Shown here piece by piece: positions 61,613-64,000 of a stretch of 64,000 bases of DNA. Under the pieces are notes generated by a model. The model worked only from the letters and a program-made list of their open reading frames with translations, had not been told where the DNA came from and made no database searches. The translations under genes were made by a program, and so were the position numbers. Source of the DNA: Gracilimonas sp. (GTDB lineage: Bacteria; Bacteroidota; Rhodothermia; Balneolales; Balneolaceae); NCBI GenBank assembly GCA_022450045.1, contig JAKURD010000002.1:124001-188000 (forward strand), given 5' to 3'. The stretch's first letter is position 1. Each line of letters begins with the position of its first letter.

Positions 61613-61792
61613 TAGTGAGTTTGTGTATTTTTAAAATGATTATGTTAAAGAACCTGAAACTGAAAGCCATAATAATATCTTAAAGTTTAAGGTATTGAAC
61701 TGCATAAAGAAAGATGTCTTTATTATTTTGCCTCCTAATTATTTTGCCTCCTAAACATAGACTCAAAATCATTGCTTATTCTATAAATTTTA

Positions 61793-61976
61793 TAACCTGA
61801 GTGCGATTATTGATAGCTTGAAAAATGTATAAAAAGTCATCCCTGCAAAGGCAGGGATCTTATTATTGCCAGTAATTCAACCATAGATACCTAAAAAACA
61901 AGTAGATTTCGGGCATTCGCCGCTAAATGACCATCTTACCTATGATAGAACCTGCTTTTTAATCGAACTCAGGTTT
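61793..61976. repeat. family-2 MITE-like element, copy 2 (184 bp, both ends clear)
   Basis: Left end TAACCTGAGTGCGATTA (61793-61809) and right end TAATCGAACTCAGGTTTA (61959-61976): 16-bp inverted ends with one mismatch. Interior hairpin ATCCCTG-CAAAG-GCAGGGAT. Nearly identical along its length to 26666-26851. Confidence 0.85.
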
Positions 61977-62003
61977 AGAGCTTGTTAAAGTTGAACTTAT
62001 TCA

Positions 62004-62717
62004 TCAATAATATATATGATAGGTCAGAAAAATCGCCGTCATGTTATAAATACCATGTGCTATGATAGAGGTAGTCAATCGTTTTGTATATAAGAAAAGT
62101 AAGGTATAAGCGATAGTGGGAACCAAAATATCAAACCAGCCCAACGCATCGGCCGGTAAATGTCCTGCAGCAAAGAATGCAATGGATAAGATCGCGGCGA
62201 TCCATGTTCCGGTCTTAGGATTTTTAAAAATGTCTTTTAAAATAGTGATGAAATAGCCTCTGTTGTAGATCTCTTCCGTGATACCGCCTCCGATCACACC
62301 CAATGCAATGAAAGAAAATGTCCCTAACCATGTACCGTCAAACATGGTAACCATTTGAGCGATATCAGTCCTTTCTGCTCCGCCCGTATTTGGAATGATC
62401 ACTCCGAATTGTAAGGCGGTCCATGTCAATCCAACGAGCAAACCTAACAAAGTATCTGATCGCCAATTCTTGCCGGACCAGCCGATATACTTATAATCCT
62501 TTTTTAACAATCTGAGTGAAAACCAGATCAATGAACAAACCGTGATAAACTGGAAGAGCGCGATGAATAACAGGTTTACCCCTGAAAGCCCCCCGTTAAT
62601 CTTTGTGATACCAAAGAATACATTCGGTAATGCAAATAGAATAAAGCCTGTAACGATCGTGCTAACAAATACGATGAGTGTTTTTTTCCTGCTGACTTTT
62701 CCTTCAGTTGTTTCCAT
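62004..62717 (-). CDS. CPBP family intramembrane metalloprotease
   Basis: 237 residues, seven or so membrane segments. CPBP (CAAX-protease/bacteriocin-processing) motifs: EEIYNRGYF (EExxxR, about 145-152) and FFAAGHL (FxxxH, about 186), plus a later His-containing segment TTSIIAHGIYNMTAIF. These polar residues form the zinc or Glu catalytic site in the membrane. Substrate unknown; members process prenylated proteins or bacteriocins. Confidence 0.9.
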   Translation of the reverse strand: METTEGKVSRKKTLIVFVSTIVTGFILFALPNVFFGITKINGGLSGVNLLFIALFQFITVCSLIWFSLRLLKKDYKYIGWSGKNWRSDTLLGLLVGLTWTALQFGVIIPNTGGAERTDIAQMVTMFDGTWLGTFSFIALGVIGGGITEEIYNRGYFITILKDIFKNPKTGTWIAAILSIAFFAAGHLPADALGWFDILVPTIAYTLLFLYTKRLTTSIIAHGIYNMTAIFLTYHIYY

Positions 62718-62936
62718 CCGTGATAGGGGCTTAGTTTATAATCAGGCTCTCACTACGGAGGTTATTTTTTATTGTTGTGATGCTGATATTTGGAGGAAAA
62801 ACAGGTTGATTTGCGAATGATCAATTAGCGATAGACCGATCTGCGAAATAGTTGGGGTTATTTTTTAAGCATTGTCTTTTTTGTACCATATATAATTACC
62901 TGTAATTTATGTTTTAGAAAAACCACATCAGTGTAA

Positions 62937-63614
62937 ATGATTGAGAAAAAGAATAGTCCAAAAAATGTGAAGAAACCCTGGCCCACCAAAGAAGCCATGG
63001 AACAGGTATATGAAATGAATCTTTGGGGTCACAATAATTCTGATTTTTACTCAGGAGCAGGGTCTCATCATTCCGAATATGTAGAGCCATACATAGATGT
63101 TTTAACCTCATTTTTCAGGTCTTTTGAAACTCCTCTTGTGGTATGTGATCTGGGCTGTGGAGATTTCAACGTAGGGAAAGCATTGGTTAGGCATACTCAG
63201 AAGTATGTAGCAGTAGATATCGTAAAAGAATTGATACAACGTAATAAGGAACGTTTTAAAGAAGAAAACCTTGAATTCCATTGCCTGGATATCGCATCAG
63301 ATGATCTGCCATCAGGCGATTGTGCCATATTAAGACAGGTACTTCAGCATCTGTCGAATGCTGAAGTACAAAGTATCATAAGAAAGCTGATTTATTATAA
63401 ATACGTTATTGTAACCGAACATATACCTGAAGGAGATTTCAAACCCAATGAGGATATTATTTCAGGACAGGGAATTAGACTAAACAAGCAAAGTGGGTTA
63501 GACGTATTAGCTCCACCATTCGATCTTAAAGTAAAAGAAGAAAAACAACTATTGGAGGTACCGTATCAGCATAGTAGTGGAATCATAGTTACTACGCTTT
63601 ATACCATGTTTTAA
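62937..63614 (+). CDS. class I SAM-dependent methyltransferase
   Basis: 225 residues. SAM motif I VVCDLGCGDFNVGKALV (about 68-84), motif II-like YVAVDIVKELIQRNKERF, acidic ENLEFHCLDIASDDLPSGD, then CAILRQVLQHLSNAEV. Substrate unknown; the N-terminal NLWGHNNSDFYSGAGSHHSEYVEPYIDVL resembles small-molecule methyltransferases in sugar or natural-product clusters. No functional neighbour. The start ATG at 62937 opens a charged leader of about 15 residues. Confidence 0.88.
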   Translation: MIEKKNSPKNVKKPWPTKEAMEQVYEMNLWGHNNSDFYSGAGSHHSEYVEPYIDVLTSFFRSFETPLVVCDLGCGDFNVGKALVRHTQKYVAVDIVKELIQRNKERFKEENLEFHCLDIASDDLPSGDCAILRQVLQHLSNAEVQSIIRKLIYYKYVIVTEHIPEGDFKPNEDIISGQGIRLNKQSGLDVLAPPFDLKVKEEKQLLEVPYQHSSGIIVTTLYTMF

Positions 63615-63641
63615 AATTTGATGCTCTTTAACCCGAAAGAT

Positions 63642-63980
63642 CTCTGAAGTCTCAGAGCGAGCCCGAAAAGCAGGATAGAATATAAAAAAGAGACCGAGCG
63701 CTGACTTCAGAGTTTCAGCTTAGCAAGTCTCTGACATGCATCCCGGCCCCCAAGTTATATATTTAGTAATGACGGGCTTATTAGATATTAAGGAGATTCT
63801 TATTTAATCATAAGTGGTTTAATTTCCCGACCCTCTGGGTCGGAAAGAGTAATAAGTTGAAATCAGATAGATACCTCGTGGACTCTGCCCCGAGGTAGTT
63901 CATTTTTGTTGCCTGTAATGGAAGTCGGAGACTTCCCGCTCAGATACTTTTCAGTCACCGCTACGCTCAAGACTGAAAAG
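63642..63980. repeat. cluster of REP-like hairpins at the right edge
   Basis: Five inverted repeats in 340 bp: CTCTGAAGTC/GACTTCAGAG (63642-63651, 63703-63712), CCGACCC/GGGTCGG (about 63827-63843), ACCTCG/CGAGGT (63873-63878, 63891-63896), GGAAGTC/GACTTCC (63920-63926, 63930-63936), CTTTTCAGTC/GACTGAAAAG (63947-63956, 63971-63980). Otherwise no gene. Such clusters often border RAYT (TnpA-REP) genes or other Y1 transposases; none is in view. Confidence 0.55.
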
Positions 63981-64000
63981 ATCAATAGGGCAGGATGACC

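Noticed and set aside
63821..63980. CRISPR-like array at the right edge
   Set aside because: The hairpins differ from one another, are not evenly spaced and have no repeated identical unit.

Overview
This window looks like a chromosomal piece of a marine, heterotrophic member of the Bacteroidota/Balneolota/Rhodothermota group; Balneolaceae (Gracilimonas/Balneola-like) is my best guess. This is inference from gene content: a long-form NagB, a SatD-DUF3307 pair, a membrane-anchored MutS-like protein, azurin, DUF3494 and LCIB-like proteins, and GlgA-GlgC. Base composition is moderately AT-rich and many genes lack a clear Shine-Dalgarno sequence. No rRNA, tRNA, CRISPR array, prophage or replication origin was recognised.

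Left part (1-16.9 kb): a partial glucosamine-6-phosphate deaminase, TatD nuclease, then a patch of mobile-element debris (ISL3 left end, IS30 3' end) around an orphan VapC toxin whose antitoxin is reduced to a start-less tail. Next come pdxB, pyrimidine-nucleoside phosphorylase, and a tight operon of PspA, a short PspA-like paralogue, a membrane coiled-coil protein and an enoyl-CoA hydratase. These are followed by a CorC-type CBS protein, a two-lobed AAA ATPase, a SatD-DUF3307 pair preceded by palindromic sites, phosphofructokinase, an NAD(P)-binding protein, azurin and a Gfo/Idh/MocA oxidoreductase.

Middle (17-37 kb): two self-contained TetR-headed export operons. The first (TetR, TolC, HlyD, two ATPases, two ABC-2 permeases) resembles E. 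coli cecR-ybhGFSR but with YbhF split in two; a 22-bp palindrome precedes it. The second (TetR, beta-barrel, LolD-like ATPase, two FtsX-type permeases, LolA-like protein) follows a perfect 38-bp palindrome and looks like a dedicated inner-to-outer-membrane lipid or lipoprotein shuttle. Between them lie two DEAD-box helicases (one with a terminator hairpin just upstream of its start), a beta-propeller lipoprotein and an LCIB-type carbonic-anhydrase-like protein.

Right part (37.5-64 kb): hisI, yidD-cysS, folE, a Dabb protein, an Smr protein, a hexapeptide acetyltransferase, a membrane MutS-like ATPase, two YceI proteins flanking a barrel protein, an IMPase-type phosphatase, an M1-peptidase-fold protein that has lost its zinc site, and an NTF2-like protein with an IS1595-family element inserted at its stop codon. 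These are followed by a frameshifted ice-binding protein, a truncated AraC regulator, a NatAB-type exporter, glgA-glgC, sucD, a small membrane protein, a YjdF-like protein, a CPBP protease and a methyltransferase.

The main genome-scale signal is intergenic: two families of short elements with related inverted ends (family 1, AACGTGAGTTCGAGATAAG; family 2, AACCTGAGTTCGATTA), about eight copies in 64 kb, some nested or rearranged. They look like MITEs with no transposase in view. Palindromic REP-like repeats and a GAACATTGAACA-type repeat are also scattered, one of which supplies the C-terminal tail of YidD.
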